Shown: positions 7,736 to 17,534, counted from the first letter of the stretch. The stretch is 64,000 nucleotides of DNA from an uncultured Bacilli bacterium (GCA_947629655.1 CANREL010000001.1:1-64000); one strand, 5' to 3'. The notes: a model not told the origin generated them from the letters alone. Numbers and translations: made by a program.

Positions 7736-9103
7736 ATGATATTAATCCCTAAAAAAGGTTGTAATGAAATAAAATATGATAGTGATCTAGCTAAGAAATT
7801 GGAATATGTGATAATTATCAATGATGTTGATAGTAGTAATGTTGGGGATTTATTTAGTATATGGAATCAGAAATGTAAAGTTACTATTTGTAATGATATA
7901 ACAGATTACTATGATTTTATTAAAAGAGAAAAGAAATTTACTATCAATACCAATATAATGATAATTGGAACTAAGAATATTGAATATGACACTATCTTAG
8001 AGTATAAAAACTTGACATCTTTTTATCTATTCTATCAAAATGAAGTCAAAAAAATAGAAAAAGAGATGAGTAAATGGAATAAAACTTTTGTCAATAAAAA
8101 AGACAATATTCTAGTAAAAGATGCCATTAATAAATTCATTTTCATGAATTCTAATGGTAAATATTTAAGAGCTCTTTTAATAGCTTTAGGTTATTTTATT
8201 GCCACTAAGAAAGATGATAATTCATATCTTCCATTAGCAGCTGCTTATGAGACTTTTCAAACTTCAATCTTAGTGCATGATGACATCATTGATAATGCTG
8301 AACTTCGAAGAGGCAAGAAGACTATTCATAAAAAATATATTGAAAAATTTGAAAAATATGATTTAAAGGATGAGTTCTTTGAAAATAAAAAGAACAATAC
8401 TGCTGCATCAATTGGTATATGTGTTGGAGATATCGGTTTCTTTTTAGCTAGTAACATGATTGTTGAAAGTTATATGAATAATCCCAATCTTGGTAAAGTT
8501 TTAAAATATTATAATGACATTGTCATAAATACTGGTAAAGGAGAATTGATTGATGTCGTTTTACCATTCAATGAAGAATATTATTCTAAAAATAAATGTT
8601 TAGAAAAAGACATATTTGAAATATATGATTTAAAGACGTCATGGTATACAATCGTAGGTCCATGTTCATTAGGAATGATTTTAGGTGGAAATAGTGATCG
8701 TGTCGTAGAATCAGTTGTCAAAGCTCTATCGCCACTTGGAATTGCTTTCCAAATAAAAGATGATATTTTAGGTATCTTTGGAAATGCTAAGAATCTTGGT
8801 AAGAGTACTACTTCTGACATAACCGAATTTAAACAGACAATTCTTTATTCTTATGTTGTCAATAATACAGAATATCGCGAAGAACTTAGAAAATACTATG
8901 GAAAAACAAATTTGACAGAAAAAGACTTTGATAGAGTTAGGGATATATTTGAAAAGAGTGGGGCTAAAAAATATGCGATTGATAAGATGAATGAATTATT
9001 CGTTCAATCTAAGAATCTAGTTATAAAAAATAGAAACATTCCTACTTATTATAAAGAGATATTACTTGGATTTATTACTTTCTTAGAGATAAGAGATAAC
9101 TAA
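7736..9103 (+). CDS. Polyprenyl synthetase family protein with an N-terminal extension
   Basis: This 455-residue protein has a C-terminal trans-isoprenyl diphosphate synthase domain (about residues 125-455). Such enzymes condense isopentenyl diphosphate onto an allylic primer to make chains for quinones or other lipids. The first aspartate-rich motif is HDDIID near residue 182, with RRGKKTIH just after. The second is IKDDILGIFG near residue 340. Family members are usually about 320-330 residues; the extra N-terminal 125 residues carry no motif I recognise. GAGGAG lies upstream of the ATG. Chain length and end product cannot be read from the sequence. Confidence 0.85.
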   Translation: MILIPKKGCNEIKYDSDLAKKLEYVIIINDVDSSNVGDLFSIWNQKCKVTICNDITDYYDFIKREKKFTINTNIMIIGTKNIEYDTILEYKNLTSFYLFYQNEVKKIEKEMSKWNKTFVNKKDNILVKDAINKFIFMNSNGKYLRALLIALGYFIATKKDDNSYLPLAAAYETFQTSILVHDDIIDNAELRRGKKTIHKKYIEKFEKYDLKDEFFENKKNNTAASIGICVGDIGFFLASNMIVESYMNNPNLGKVLKYYNDIVINTGKGELIDVVLPFNEEYYSKNKCLEKDIFEIYDLKTSWYTIVGPCSLGMILGGNSDRVVESVVKALSPLGIAFQIKDDILGIFGNAKNLGKSTTSDITEFKQTILYSYVVNNTEYREELRKYYGKTNLTEKDFDRVRDIFEKSGAKKYAIDKMNELFVQSKNLVIKNRNIPTYYKEILLGFITFLEIRDN

Positions 9104-9125
9104 GAGACATATATATATTTAATAA

Positions 9126-9151
9126 ACAACAACTTTTTGTTGTTTTTTTTA
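9126..9151 (+). terminator. Terminator after polyprenyl synthase
   Basis: An ACAACAA/TTGTTGT stem is followed by eight Ts. Confidence 0.8.
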
Positions 9152-9194
9152 ATGTTATATGATATCATATACAACTGGCAAAGGGGGGATTTTT

Positions 9195-9629
9195 GTGCAA
9201 CAGATAAATTTTGATGAGAAAATCGTTAAAGAAAAAGTTAATTTTATTAAAAATAATGCTGTTAAATTATATTTTCTAAGATCATATCAATATGATGATA
9301 AGCATAATGTAGAAGAGGGATTAGTAAGTATTTTATTATCTGATCGTCCCTTGAAAGAATGTCCTCATTTTCCTAACGTATTAAATGTTATCAATAGTGC
9401 TGATATGGGTGCTATTGCTGTAGATGAAAATGAAAATTATGCTTTAAAGACTATTTTTTCTGCTACTAGATATGTAAACGATTCTGTTTGCCGTGATGAG
9501 ACAGGAAGAATATTGAGAGATAGAATTCGTAGATATGTAAAATACTTAGATAATCATATTGTCAATGGAGATTGTATTCAAATTGGACAACCAATTGAAT
9601 ATCCTAAAATAAAAATGAAGAGAAGTTAA
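9195..9629 (+). CDS. Conserved-looking protein of unknown function
   Basis: This 144-residue soluble protein has no signal peptide or membrane segment and is rich in charged residues. The start is taken as the GTG at 9195, because AAAGGGGGG ends five bases before it; an in-frame ATG at 9159 lies upstream of that site. Features include SILLSDRPLKECPHFP near residue 45 and a dense arginine stretch RDRIRRYVKY near residue 112. I do not recognise the family. It is convergent with pyrG and shares a bidirectional terminator with it. Confidence 0.7.
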   Translation: MQQINFDEKIVKEKVNFIKNNAVKLYFLRSYQYDDKHNVEEGLVSILLSDRPLKECPHFPNVLNVINSADMGAIAVDENENYALKTIFSATRYVNDSVCRDETGRILRDRIRRYVKYLDNHIVNGDCIQIGQPIEYPKIKMKRS

Positions 9630-9652
9630 TTTTTAACTTCTCTTATTTTTTT
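9617..9652. terminator. Bidirectional terminator between 9195 gene and pyrG
   Basis: GAAGAGAAGTTA pairs with TAACTTCTCTT and is flanked by A and T runs. It overlaps the 3' ends of both convergent genes. Confidence 0.8.
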
Positions 9653-11254
9653 AGCATAATTGTAACTTTCTCTAATGAATGAATCGAATAGAGGATGAGC
9701 TTTAGTAGGACGTGATTTGAACTCCGGATGGAATTGTGATGCGATGAAATGTGGATGAGAAGGAAGTTCAATTATTTCCACTAAATTGCTATCTGGATTA
9801 ATTCCTGAGAAAACTAATCCATTCTTTTCAAGTAGTTCTTTATATTTATTGTTGAATTCATAACGATGTCTATGTCTTTCATAGATTAGATCAGTCTTAT
9901 AATCTTTATAGGCTAGAGTTCCTTCTTTAAGACGACAAGCATAATTTCCTAAACGTAATGTACCACCTTTGTTGACAATACTTTTTTGATCAGCCATTAA
10001 ATCGATTATTGGATCTTCACACAATTCATTTAGTTCTGTTGAAGAAGCTTTTTCAAGACCACAGACATCTCTTGCAAACTCAATTACTGCCACTTGCATT
10101 CCTAAACAAATTCCAAGGTAAGGAATTTTATTTTCTCTTGCATATTTACATGCTTTAATCATTCCTTCTACACCACGTGAACCGAATCCACCTGGTACGA
10201 TGATACCTTTACTATTTTTGAATACTTCACTTAAATCACAATCTTTATTTTCTAACTTTTCAGAATCAACCCAATTTATCTTAATTTTTAAATTGTAGTT
10301 ATATCCAGCATGAGTTAAAGATTCTTTAACTGATAGATAAGCATCTTCTAACTCCGTATATTTACCAACTAGGGCAATTTCAATCTCATCTTTTAGATTA
10401 TCAACAGTATCGATGAGTTTTTCCCAGTATCCCAAATTACTTTTTGTAACTTTTAATTTAAATTGTTTCAATATGACTTCTTCAATATTTTGTTTATGAA
10501 AATTAATAGGAATTTGATAAATGTTTTTAACATCTATTGCTTCGATAATATTTTCTTTTGGAATACTACCAAAAAGAGATATTTTAGTCTTAATAGCATC
10601 ACCTAATTCAATATGACTTCTCGTTACGATTATGTCAGGTTGAATGCCAAGACGACGCAAATCGATTATGCTATTTTGGGTAGGTTTACTTTTTAGTTCA
10701 TTAGAACCATATAAATAAGGAACAAGAGTAGTATGAATGAAAAGAGTGTTTTCACTACCTAATTCATATCGCAATTGACGAAGAGATTCCATCATGACAG
10801 ATGATTCAATATCACCGACAGTACCACCAATTTCTGTTATTACTATGTCAGCGCCACTACTTCTTCCAGCTTCATATATCTTAGTTTTAATCTCATTAGA
10901 AATGTGTGGAACAATTTGAATAGTTGCTCCTAAATAATCACCACGGCGTTCCTTTTCAATGACACTTGAATAGATTTTACCATTAGTTATGTTAGATGTG
11001 TAATTCAACTCTTCATCAATAAATCTTTCATAATGTCCTAAATCGAGATCAGTTTCACAACCATCTTTGGTTACAAATACTTCTCCATGTTGAATAGGAG
11101 ACATCGTTCCTGGATCAACATTCATATAAGGATCAAACTTTTGCATGAATACCTTATATCCCTTTGCTTTTAATAATAAAGCAACAGATGATGCCGTAAT
11201 ACCTTTACCAAGGCCACTACAAACACCACCTGTTACAAATACATATTTAGTCAT
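9626..11254 (-). CDS. pyrG: CTP synthase
   Basis: This 542-residue glutamine-hydrolysing CTP synthase converts UTP, ATP and glutamine to CTP. The synthetase domain opens with FVTGGVCSGLGKGI and carries MNVDPGTMSPIQHGEVFVT. The C-terminal glutaminase domain (about residues 290-540) has PGGFGSRGVEG, the nucleophile in GICLGMQ near residue 382, and the FHPEFKSRP block carrying the histidine and glutamate of the triad. Length is typical. The leader contains a hairpin that partly covers the ribosome binding site (see 11265-11284), suggesting control at initiation. It diverges from the pentapeptide gene. Confidence 0.98.
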   Translation of the reverse strand: MTKYVFVTGGVCSGLGKGITASSVALLLKAKGYKVFMQKFDPYMNVDPGTMSPIQHGEVFVTKDGCETDLDLGHYERFIDEELNYTSNITNGKIYSSVIEKERRGDYLGATIQIVPHISNEIKTKIYEAGRSSGADIVITEIGGTVGDIESSVMMESLRQLRYELGSENTLFIHTTLVPYLYGSNELKSKPTQNSIIDLRRLGIQPDIIVTRSHIELGDAIKTKISLFGSIPKENIIEAIDVKNIYQIPINFHKQNIEEVILKQFKLKVTKSNLGYWEKLIDTVDNLKDEIEIALVGKYTELEDAYLSVKESLTHAGYNYNLKIKINWVDSEKLENKDCDLSEVFKNSKGIIVPGGFGSRGVEGMIKACKYARENKIPYLGICLGMQVAVIEFARDVCGLEKASSTELNELCEDPIIDLMADQKSIVNKGGTLRLGNYACRLKEGTLAYKDYKTDLIYERHRHRYEFNNKYKELLEKNGLVFSGINPDSNLVEIIELPSHPHFIASQFHPEFKSRPTKAHPLFDSFIRESYNYAKKIREVKN

Positions 11255-11264
11255 TTTATATCAC

Positions 11265-11284
11265 CTCTCAAATTTTCTTGAGAG
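11265..11284 (-). promoter_or_regulatory. Leader hairpin overlapping the pyrG ribosome binding site
   Basis: On the minus strand CTCTCAA (11278-11284) can pair with TTGAGAG (11265-11271) around a six-base loop. The right arm contains the first bases of the AGAGGTG ribosome binding site at 11262-11268. Whether it controls translation is inference. Confidence 0.45.
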
Positions 11285-11351
11285 AACAACAGTGCTCTTT
11301 TAAATTATAACACACAAAATAAAAGTTTGATATAATAAATGTGGTGGTATT

Positions 11352-11978
11352 ATGAAAAAGAGTAAACCAAAGATAAATTGGCGATATTTAGAAGAGATAG
11401 ATATCAGCGCTTTAGATACTGAAAATGATATAGAATATAAGAAAATATCTAATAGTGAGATTAAGACATCATTAAAAAAGATAGAGTTCAATGCTTGTGT
11501 ATTTGAAAAAGTGACATTTACCAATGTTGAAAAAGTTGATTTTATCGATTGTATTTTTAATAACTGTGATCTATCTAATATTGATTTATCAGAACGTTTA
11601 CTTCTTCGCTCTGAATTTAATAATTGTAAATTGACTGGTTCTACTTTTGTTGAAACGAGTTTACAAGATGTCTTATTTAATGGTTGTAATATGAACTACA
11701 GCAATTTTAATAATTCTCGTATAAAAGAAGTTACCTTTACAAACACTAATTTAAAAGATAGTTCTTTTATTGAAGTTGAACATACAAAGTTATTATTTTC
11801 AAATAGTGATTTAGAAAATGTTGAATTTTTTTATACCAAATTAAAAGATATTGATTTGTCAACTTGTAGTATCGAAGGTATATCAGTCAATCAAAATGAT
11901 TTGCGAGGTGTTTTCATAAACAGTTATCAAGCAACTATATTGATAAGAGGTCTTGGTGTAAATATTAAAGATGAATAA
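11352..11978 (+). CDS. Pentapeptide repeat protein
   Basis: This 208-residue cytosolic protein contains degenerate A(D/N)LXX-type pentapeptide repeats over residues 45-195, for example CNLSNIDLS-like, NCKLTGSTF, GCNMNYSNF, TNLKDSSF and NDLRGVF blocks. These build a right-handed quadrilateral beta helix. A few family members mimic DNA and protect gyrase, but most have no known role, and none can be assigned here. GGTGGT precedes the ATG. A TATAAT-like -10 at about 11331 fits a promoter divergent from pyrG. Confidence 0.85.
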   Translation: MKKSKPKINWRYLEEIDISALDTENDIEYKKISNSEIKTSLKKIEFNACVFEKVTFTNVEKVDFIDCIFNNCDLSNIDLSERLLLRSEFNNCKLTGSTFVETSLQDVLFNGCNMNYSNFNNSRIKEVTFTNTNLKDSSFIEVEHTKLLFSNSDLENVEFFYTKLKDIDLSTCSIEGISVNQNDLRGVFINSYQATILIRGLGVNIKDE

Positions 11979-12035
11979 TATACTTTTATCTAAATATGTG
12001 TTAAAATATAGTCGATTAGTAAAGAAGGTTGAAAT

Positions 12036-13022
12036 GTGAAAAAATGTACTATTATTTATAATCCTCATAGTGGAAGAAAAGTTAAATCAAATTTTTTAGC
12101 TACGTATGTTGATATTTTATTAGAGAATGATTATGATCCTGAAATAATATTTTCAAAATATCGAGGTCATATTAAAAAAATCATTAAAGATTTACCAGCG
12201 TGTGACTTAGTCATAAGTATAGGTGGCGATGGTACTTTTAACGAAGCTGTTACAGGAAACTTAAAGAGAGAGACACCTCTGTTATTAGCGCACATCCCCC
12301 TTGGTACTACCAATGATATTGGAGCTATGTTCGGTTATGGCAGTGACATAGTTGGCAACTTAAAAGAACTTTTAAACGGTGAAGAAAAAAAGATTGATAT
12401 ATGTACAGTTAATAAAAAACCTTTTGTCTATGTTGCCGGTTTTGGCAAATTTATGAATTTACCTTATGAAACTAGTCGTACTGATAAAAAGAATTTAGGT
12501 CATTTTGCTTACGTTAAAGAAGGAATTAAAGCATTTTTTAGATATACACGACTTCATGAATTGATATATCGCGTCAATGGTGAGGAATATCGTGGATTGT
12601 TCTCTTTTATATTGATATCTAATGCAAATCACATTGCCGGAATTAGTAATTTCTATGATAATGTTTATTTAGATGATGGCAAATTTGAAGTGCTTTTCTG
12701 TAACTTGACGAGAAGAACAGATATTATTAAAAGTCTATTGTATTTAACGACAAGTGATATCACTAAAGTACCAGGGTTCTATTTTTATAAAACAGATAAA
12801 CTTGAAATCGAATTTGCTAATGAGACAGATAAGTGGTGCATTGATGGTGAAGAGTTGGAAGAGAAGACAACTACTTATACTATTGAAATGATAAAAGATT
12901 TTAGAATAATGTTACCAAAGAAGAATATTGAAAAATTATTTGTAGATAGTAAAAATAGTGAAGAAGATAAGAAGAAAAAGAGTCCATTAATGGATAAAGT
13001 TAAGAGCATTATAAAAAAATAA
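12036..13022 (+). CDS. Diacylglycerol/lipid kinase family protein (DgkB/YegS type)
   Basis: This 328-residue soluble lipid kinase has the DAGK catalytic domain: IYNPHSGRK at the start and the nucleotide-binding GGDGTFNEAVTG near residue 64, followed by PLGTTNDIG near residue 90. Gram-positive DgkB homologs recycle diacylglycerol released by lipoteichoic acid synthesis. The start is a GTG at 12036 with AAGAAGG upstream. A lysine-rich C-terminal tail (about residues 305-328) may touch the membrane. A short AT-rich gap with a promoter for the next gene follows. Confidence 0.88.
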   Translation: MKKCTIIYNPHSGRKVKSNFLATYVDILLENDYDPEIIFSKYRGHIKKIIKDLPACDLVISIGGDGTFNEAVTGNLKRETPLLLAHIPLGTTNDIGAMFGYGSDIVGNLKELLNGEEKKIDICTVNKKPFVYVAGFGKFMNLPYETSRTDKKNLGHFAYVKEGIKAFFRYTRLHELIYRVNGEEYRGLFSFILISNANHIAGISNFYDNVYLDDGKFEVLFCNLTRRTDIIKSLLYLTTSDITKVPGFYFYKTDKLEIEFANETDKWCIDGEELEEKTTTYTIEMIKDFRIMLPKKNIEKLFVDSKNSEEDKKKKSPLMDKVKSIIKK

Positions 13023-13044
13023 TGTTCTTTTTTTGTTTTTAGAG

Positions 13045-13074
13045 TTGAAAACATTTCATGAAATACTATATAAT
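13045..13074 (+). promoter_or_regulatory. Promoter of cysteine-rich cassette 1
   Basis: AGTTGAAA-type -35 (TTGAAA 13045-13050), 18-base spacer, TATAAT 13069-13074. A matching element sits before cassette 2 at 17573-17601, with similar flanking bases. Confidence 0.75.
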
Positions 13075-13106
13075 CAATGTAGATTATAATAGTAGTAGGA
13101 GTAGTT

Positions 13107-13835
13107 ATGAAAAAAAGATTGTCTTGTTTATTTATTTTATTAGGGGTTATATTTTTTGGAGTTAATGTCCATGCGGCAAGTTGTTCAGCAGAAGAACTTA
13201 AAAATATGAAATTAGAGGCTCAAAATATTGAATTTAAATATGAACTTGTTTTAAAAAATTATGCAAACTCTGCTGATGAAGATTATGGTTATGATGTCAT
13301 TTTAACAGGAATAAATGATAGATTTTATTTTTTAGCTGGTAACTATGATTATCTAGTTGATTATAGTAAAGCTGTTGATGGTTCTATAACGATCAGTAAT
13401 GTGTTTAATGATGGTGGATACAAAAGTAAAATTAAAGTTTATGGTAGTAGTAAAAGTGAATGTAAAGATGAACTTGTTCGTACCATATATATAACATTTC
13501 CTTATTATAATTCATACAGTACTAGAAAAGAATGTAAAGGTTTGGAAGAGTACAAAATATGTCAAAAGACTACAAATACTACCAATATAAAAGAACAACA
13601 ATTTTTAGAACAAATAGAAAATGCTAAAAAAATAGAAAAAAGTAAAAAAGAAAAACAAGAACCAAAGCAAAAAGAAGAAAAAAATATTTTTGTTGAATTT
13701 TTTAATTACTATTCTAAAAATAAAATTTATACGATTCCTTTAACAATTGCTTTAGTAGTAATAGTAGTAGTTATTGCTTTCATGATTAGTAAAAAGAAGA
13801 AAAAGCAAATAAAAATAGATTTAAAGGAAGTGTAG
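13107..13835 (+). CDS. Secreted-domain membrane protein, cassette 1 first gene
   Basis: This 242-residue protein has a signal peptide (residues 1-24, ending VHAAS), an extracellular domain of about 180 residues with six cysteines, a charged linker rich in K and E, a membrane segment (about residues 208-228) and a short basic tail KKKKKQIKIDLKEV. That makes it a type I membrane protein. It is a paralog of 17632-18354: the spacing of CSAEE...EAQN, KLPY/TFPYYN and RKECKGLE...ICQK is shared. It starts the cassette, and the cysteine-rich giant follows after one base. A membrane anchor or assembly partner for that giant is a reasonable inference; I do not recognise a named family. Confidence 0.75.
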   Translation: MKKRLSCLFILLGVIFFGVNVHAASCSAEELKNMKLEAQNIEFKYELVLKNYANSADEDYGYDVILTGINDRFYFLAGNYDYLVDYSKAVDGSITISNVFNDGGYKSKIKVYGSSKSECKDELVRTIYITFPYYNSYSTRKECKGLEEYKICQKTTNTTNIKEQQFLEQIENAKKIEKSKKEKQEPKQKEEKNIFVEFFNYYSKNKIYTIPLTIALVVIVVVIAFMISKKKKKQIKIDLKEV

Positions 13836-13836
13836 T

Positions 13837-16800
13837 ATGAAAAAATTAGTAAAGATATTTAGTTGCTTAATATTTGTGTTATTAATGACAACTTCTGTAT
13901 ATGCAGGTACTGAATGTGGTAGTAGTAATTCGTTTTCTGGTACAGCAGGTTCAAGTTATGGTCAAGCAGGTGGAGGTGGAAGCTGTGTTCCACCATGTTA
14001 TACTACACACATAGCTGGTTTGAGATTTAGATTATATAGTTATAAAGATGGTAAACTAACTCCTTTAGGAAAAGGAGTTGATGTTTGGAATCAAAATAGT
14101 ACCATTATAATTACTACGGCTGGTAAATATAGTGATCCAAATACAGATTTTCTTAACAATAGACTTAAAAATAGTTGTAGTAATAATGGAAACTATCAGG
14201 CAATGAATAGTACTTTTTCATTGAATAGTGACCAATATAAAACGCGTAACGTCTATTTTGATTCAAGTATTGGTAGTTTGGGTAGTTTCAATTTTGGAGA
14301 ATATATACTTAGATACAATAGTAAGGGTGAACCATCAAATGGTTGGTTATATGAAAATTTATATAAAAAAATTTTGACAAGTTCTGATGAAAACAATAAA
14401 TTTGTTAAAAATTTATGGGGCGTTGAAATAAAAGATTTAGTAAAAAATGGTGAAAATATTTACATTGGTTCAGAAATACTTCAAAGAATTGATACTAATG
14501 ATGCTGACAGCTGGATGAGAAATATGTATGGATTCAGTAATCAAAAACTTTATTTTGGAACTGTTTCTGATTTTGCACCAATTTATGGTGTTGGGTCTGC
14601 TTACATATCACTATATAACTTAGATTCTAAAGTAGGAGCTTTAGCAACGAGTGGTAATGTTAGTGGTAGTTATAAGTTTCAAATAGTTAATCCTGCAAAT
14701 ACTGTTGTTTCAGGGCAAACAACTTATCAAGGTTATAGTGGACATGTATTTGGGCACTTGTCTGGAGTGCAAGCACTAATAAATGCTTCTTACAATGCTG
14801 ATTGTAATAAAACTATTGGTATGGCTATTTTCCATTTTTCTTCACAATGCCCAGGATGTATCAATAGTTGTGAACGAGATTGTGGCGATATATATCCAGA
14901 TGATACTTCATACGAACGAAAGATATGTGCTGTTGGATGGTGTAAACAAAATGATCCTGATAACAAAACTTGTGTTAATGAATGTACCAAACCAACTTCA
15001 GATTTAGGATGTCCAGATGTTGATAAGAAACCGGGGAATGGTGTTTGTCACACATATTATAATTCTGCTACGGGTACTCAAACAAAAGATAAATCATTAG
15101 GTAATGTATGTCCTGCAGAATTATCAGTGGATAATAAAGAAACACTTGAAACAACTGTGTGCTATGATGATTCGACGGAATATACAGTTGTTGATGAAAG
15201 CGGAAAAAGTACCAAAGGTGGTCAATATACTTTATCTAAAACTAAATATTATAGAATAGATTGTAATGAAAAAGTTGAACTGAGTGAATTACCAACAGAA
15301 AGAAGAGTTCAAGTAAGTCAAAGTGGAACATCAAGCTTATATTTAGGATATAAGATGTTATATGATAAGACTTGTAAATTACTTTTTAAAGCTACAAAAG
15401 ATGGTAAAAGTGGTGATGGATGGATAACTGAAAAAGCTGCGACGACACCAAAAGCATACACATCAGGAAAAAATGCTTGTAAACCGCAAGATAGTAGTAA
15501 AAAGATGTTAAAGATTGATTATGATATTTGTGCTGCCAATAGAACAAAATATGATGCAACAAATAGCAAGGCTAAAGCTAAGAGTGAAGATGATAAAAAA
15601 ACTTATGATGCAATTATAGAAGCATCAGATACTGCTTTATCAGAATTGAATAATGTTAAGAAAATGGCAAGAGTTAGATTGAAAAATGTTAGTGCCTTGG
15701 ACTATAGAGAAGGAGAACCATTTGATAATAAAGCTACAATTGAAATCGTTGAAGAAAGTAAAACTTCAACAGACATAAAAGAATTGACTTTAGAACCAGT
15801 ATCATGTATAGATGGAAATGATACTATTACAACTAGATGTACATTGGAAAATAATAAATCAATGACTATGAGCACTGGAAATACTGTCATTTGTGGAGAT
15901 GAAAATAATAAGAAGAAAGCAACGATAGAAAATGATGTTAGTAGTTATAAAAAAACAGTATATTATGCCTTGCCATCAATGTGGATAAATGCTCAAGTAA
16001 CCGATGCTGGTAAAGCGTTCACATCAAAAGAAGCATGTGAAAAGTCTGGCGCAACTGGAGAGAAAGCTCTATGTATCAAAAAAGATAACGTTTGGGTATT
16101 TAATCCAATCGACGAAAGTATAACTAATACAGCATATACTAAATTAAAAGAAAAAAGAAGTTTCAGTATCTCACTTAAAAATTATGGTTCATGTGGCCAA
16201 TTTGAATATGATATGTCATGTAAATATAAATTCGAAGATGACAAAGTATGCTCTGCATGTACGAATTATACATATGGAACAGATGCTTATGAAGCATGTT
16301 ATGAAAAGAATTGTAGTTGTGAATCATATTGTGGATCAAATGTCGCATGTCGTTCCAAATATTGCCCATCAAACTGCGAAGGATGTGGATGGAGCGAGGA
16401 AGACATTTGTCCTCCTACTTGTAAGTCAGACTGTCAAGCAAGTGCCGGTGGAAGTACATCAAATGAAAAGTACATAACATGTATATATGACAGTTGTTGT
16501 GCTGCTGATTGTAAAGGAGAGACTGGATGTATTTATGATTGTTGTGCTAGATCATGTAATGAGAAAACTCAGCAATTGGGATGGACACAAGATAAATACA
16601 AAGCATGTATGACTGAATGTAAATGTCCAAATGGTTCATGTGGTGAAGATTATCTTTATCGTACGATAACTATGAATGATCCATTCCCTGGAAGGGAATC
16701 AGGAAAGAACTGGTACAATAAAGTTGAATATATTACAAAGAGTGAAGAAAGTTTGACAAAATATGCTGATAAAACTGATGGAAAAACAAGTGATTATGAG

Positions 16801-17004
16801 TATAAAGTAACGATAACCAATGATGATATCAAAGGAATTAAAAACAAGATGAATACGACTTATGAAGTGTTTAAGAAATCAGATAAAGCTAAGAGTAAGA
16901 TTGGACCAAATGTCTATTGTAGTTCAATGTTACATGATTACTTGAAGAATGGCCAAGTAGAATTTGGAAGATTTGGCTCAGGAAGTGGGTGTGGAATTAG
17001 ATAA
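13837..17004 (+). CDS. Very large cysteine-rich secreted protein, cassette 1
   Basis: This 1055-residue protein has a signal peptide (residues 1-23, VYAG) and no other membrane segment or sorting motif. I count about 55 cysteines in the mature part. Many lie in dense clusters at residues 330-390 and 800-940 with patterns such as CSCESYCGSNVACRSKYC and YDSCCAADCKGETGC, which resemble disulfide-knot modules. The N-terminal 330 residues are Gly/Ser/Asn rich and carry LRFRLYSYKDGKLTPLG. The last 110 residues contain YLYRTITMNDPFPGRESG, shared with both paralogs (18354 and 22540). It is probably an exported surface or pilus-tip-like protein. The next gene overlaps it by one base. The 3' part is essentially identical to that of 18354-21422. 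Confidence 0.8.
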   Translation: MKKLVKIFSCLIFVLLMTTSVYAGTECGSSNSFSGTAGSSYGQAGGGGSCVPPCYTTHIAGLRFRLYSYKDGKLTPLGKGVDVWNQNSTIIITTAGKYSDPNTDFLNNRLKNSCSNNGNYQAMNSTFSLNSDQYKTRNVYFDSSIGSLGSFNFGEYILRYNSKGEPSNGWLYENLYKKILTSSDENNKFVKNLWGVEIKDLVKNGENIYIGSEILQRIDTNDADSWMRNMYGFSNQKLYFGTVSDFAPIYGVGSAYISLYNLDSKVGALATSGNVSGSYKFQIVNPANTVVSGQTTYQGYSGHVFGHLSGVQALINASYNADCNKTIGMAIFHFSSQCPGCINSCERDCGDIYPDDTSYERKICAVGWCKQNDPDNKTCVNECTKPTSDLGCPDVDKKPGNGVCHTYYNSATGTQTKDKSLGNVCPAELSVDNKETLETTVCYDDSTEYTVVDESGKSTKGGQYTLSKTKYYRIDCNEKVELSELPTERRVQVSQSGTSSLYLGYKMLYDKTCKLLFKATKDGKSGDGWITEKAATTPKAYTSGKNACKPQDSSKKMLKIDYDICAANRTKYDATNSKAKAKSEDDKKTYDAIIEASDTALSELNNVKKMARVRLKNVSALDYREGEPFDNKATIEIVEESKTSTDIKELTLEPVSCIDGNDTITTRCTLENNKSMTMSTGNTVICGDENNKKKATIENDVSSYKKTVYYALPSMWINAQVTDAGKAFTSKEACEKSGATGEKALCIKKDNVWVFNPIDESITNTAYTKLKEKRSFSISLKNYGSCGQFEYDMSCKYKFEDDKVCSACTNYTYGTDAYEACYEKNCSCESYCGSNVACRSKYCPSNCEGCGWSEEDICPPTCKSDCQASAGGSTSNEKYITCIYDSCCAADCKGETGCIYDCCARSCNEKTQQLGWTQDKYKACMTECKCPNGSCGEDYLYRTITMNDPFPGRESGKNWYNKVEYITKSEESLTKYADKTDGKTSDYEYKVTITNDDIKGIKNKMNTTYEVFKKSDKAKSKIGPNVYCSSMLHDYLKNGQVEFGRFGSGSGCGIR

Positions 17005-17528
17005 TGAATTCATCAGTATGGGGATATATGTTTTTGGTATTAGGACTAACAGGAGTAATACTAATAAACATATTCGGAGAAATAACAATTCAAAATGAAC
17101 AAGATTATTATTCATTGAAAGAGGTAACAAAAGCAGCAATGGTTGATGCTGTTGATAACTATGCCATGTTATATGGAGTAGGATATGATGGAGTTACGCA
17201 GACGACAGCACCAGAATCAATGCATTGTACATCAGGAGTACCAGGAACAATCAGAATAATAACAGAGAGATTTGTAGAATTATTTGTTTTAAAACTATCA
17301 GAGAGTGTCAATACATCTGATGGATATGAGATAACATTCAAAGATATCGATGAATGCCCACCAAAAGTAACAGTATCAGTAACAGTCCAAGAATCATTTA
17401 GTTATATTCAAAGAGCATTAGGAGTAAAAAGGGAAAATCGTGTTGAAGATGCTGACATAACCAACATCATAACAGGAATACTAGAGACGACTGATCCTTT
17501 TGATGATCCTAGTACTGTTGTTAGATAA
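17004..17528 (+). CDS. Small membrane-anchored pseudopilin-like protein, cassette 1
   Basis: This 174-residue protein has an N-terminal hydrophobic segment (residues 6-26) and a soluble domain containing LKEVTKAAMVDAVDNYAMLYGVGYDG, MHCTSG and DIDECPPKVTVSV. The build (short head, one membrane helix, amphipathic helix, small globular domain) resembles TadE-like minor pilins, but this is architectural similarity only. It starts at the TAATG overlap with the preceding stop, so it is translationally coupled. Its protein is identical to that of 21422-21946, and it is a clear paralog of 24786-25292. Every large cysteine-rich gene here is followed by a member of this family, so the two probably act together. 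Confidence 0.8.
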   Translation: MNSSVWGYMFLVLGLTGVILINIFGEITIQNEQDYYSLKEVTKAAMVDAVDNYAMLYGVGYDGVTQTTAPESMHCTSGVPGTIRIITERFVELFVLKLSESVNTSDGYEITFKDIDECPPKVTVSVTVQESFSYIQRALGVKRENRVEDADITNIITGILETTDPFDDPSTVVR

Positions 17529-17534
17529 AAAAAT

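Noticed and set aside
17159-17341. Antisense frame present in both cassette copies
   Set aside because: It is identical only because the underlying DNA is duplicated; no ribosome binding site, and it lies inside a clear gene.
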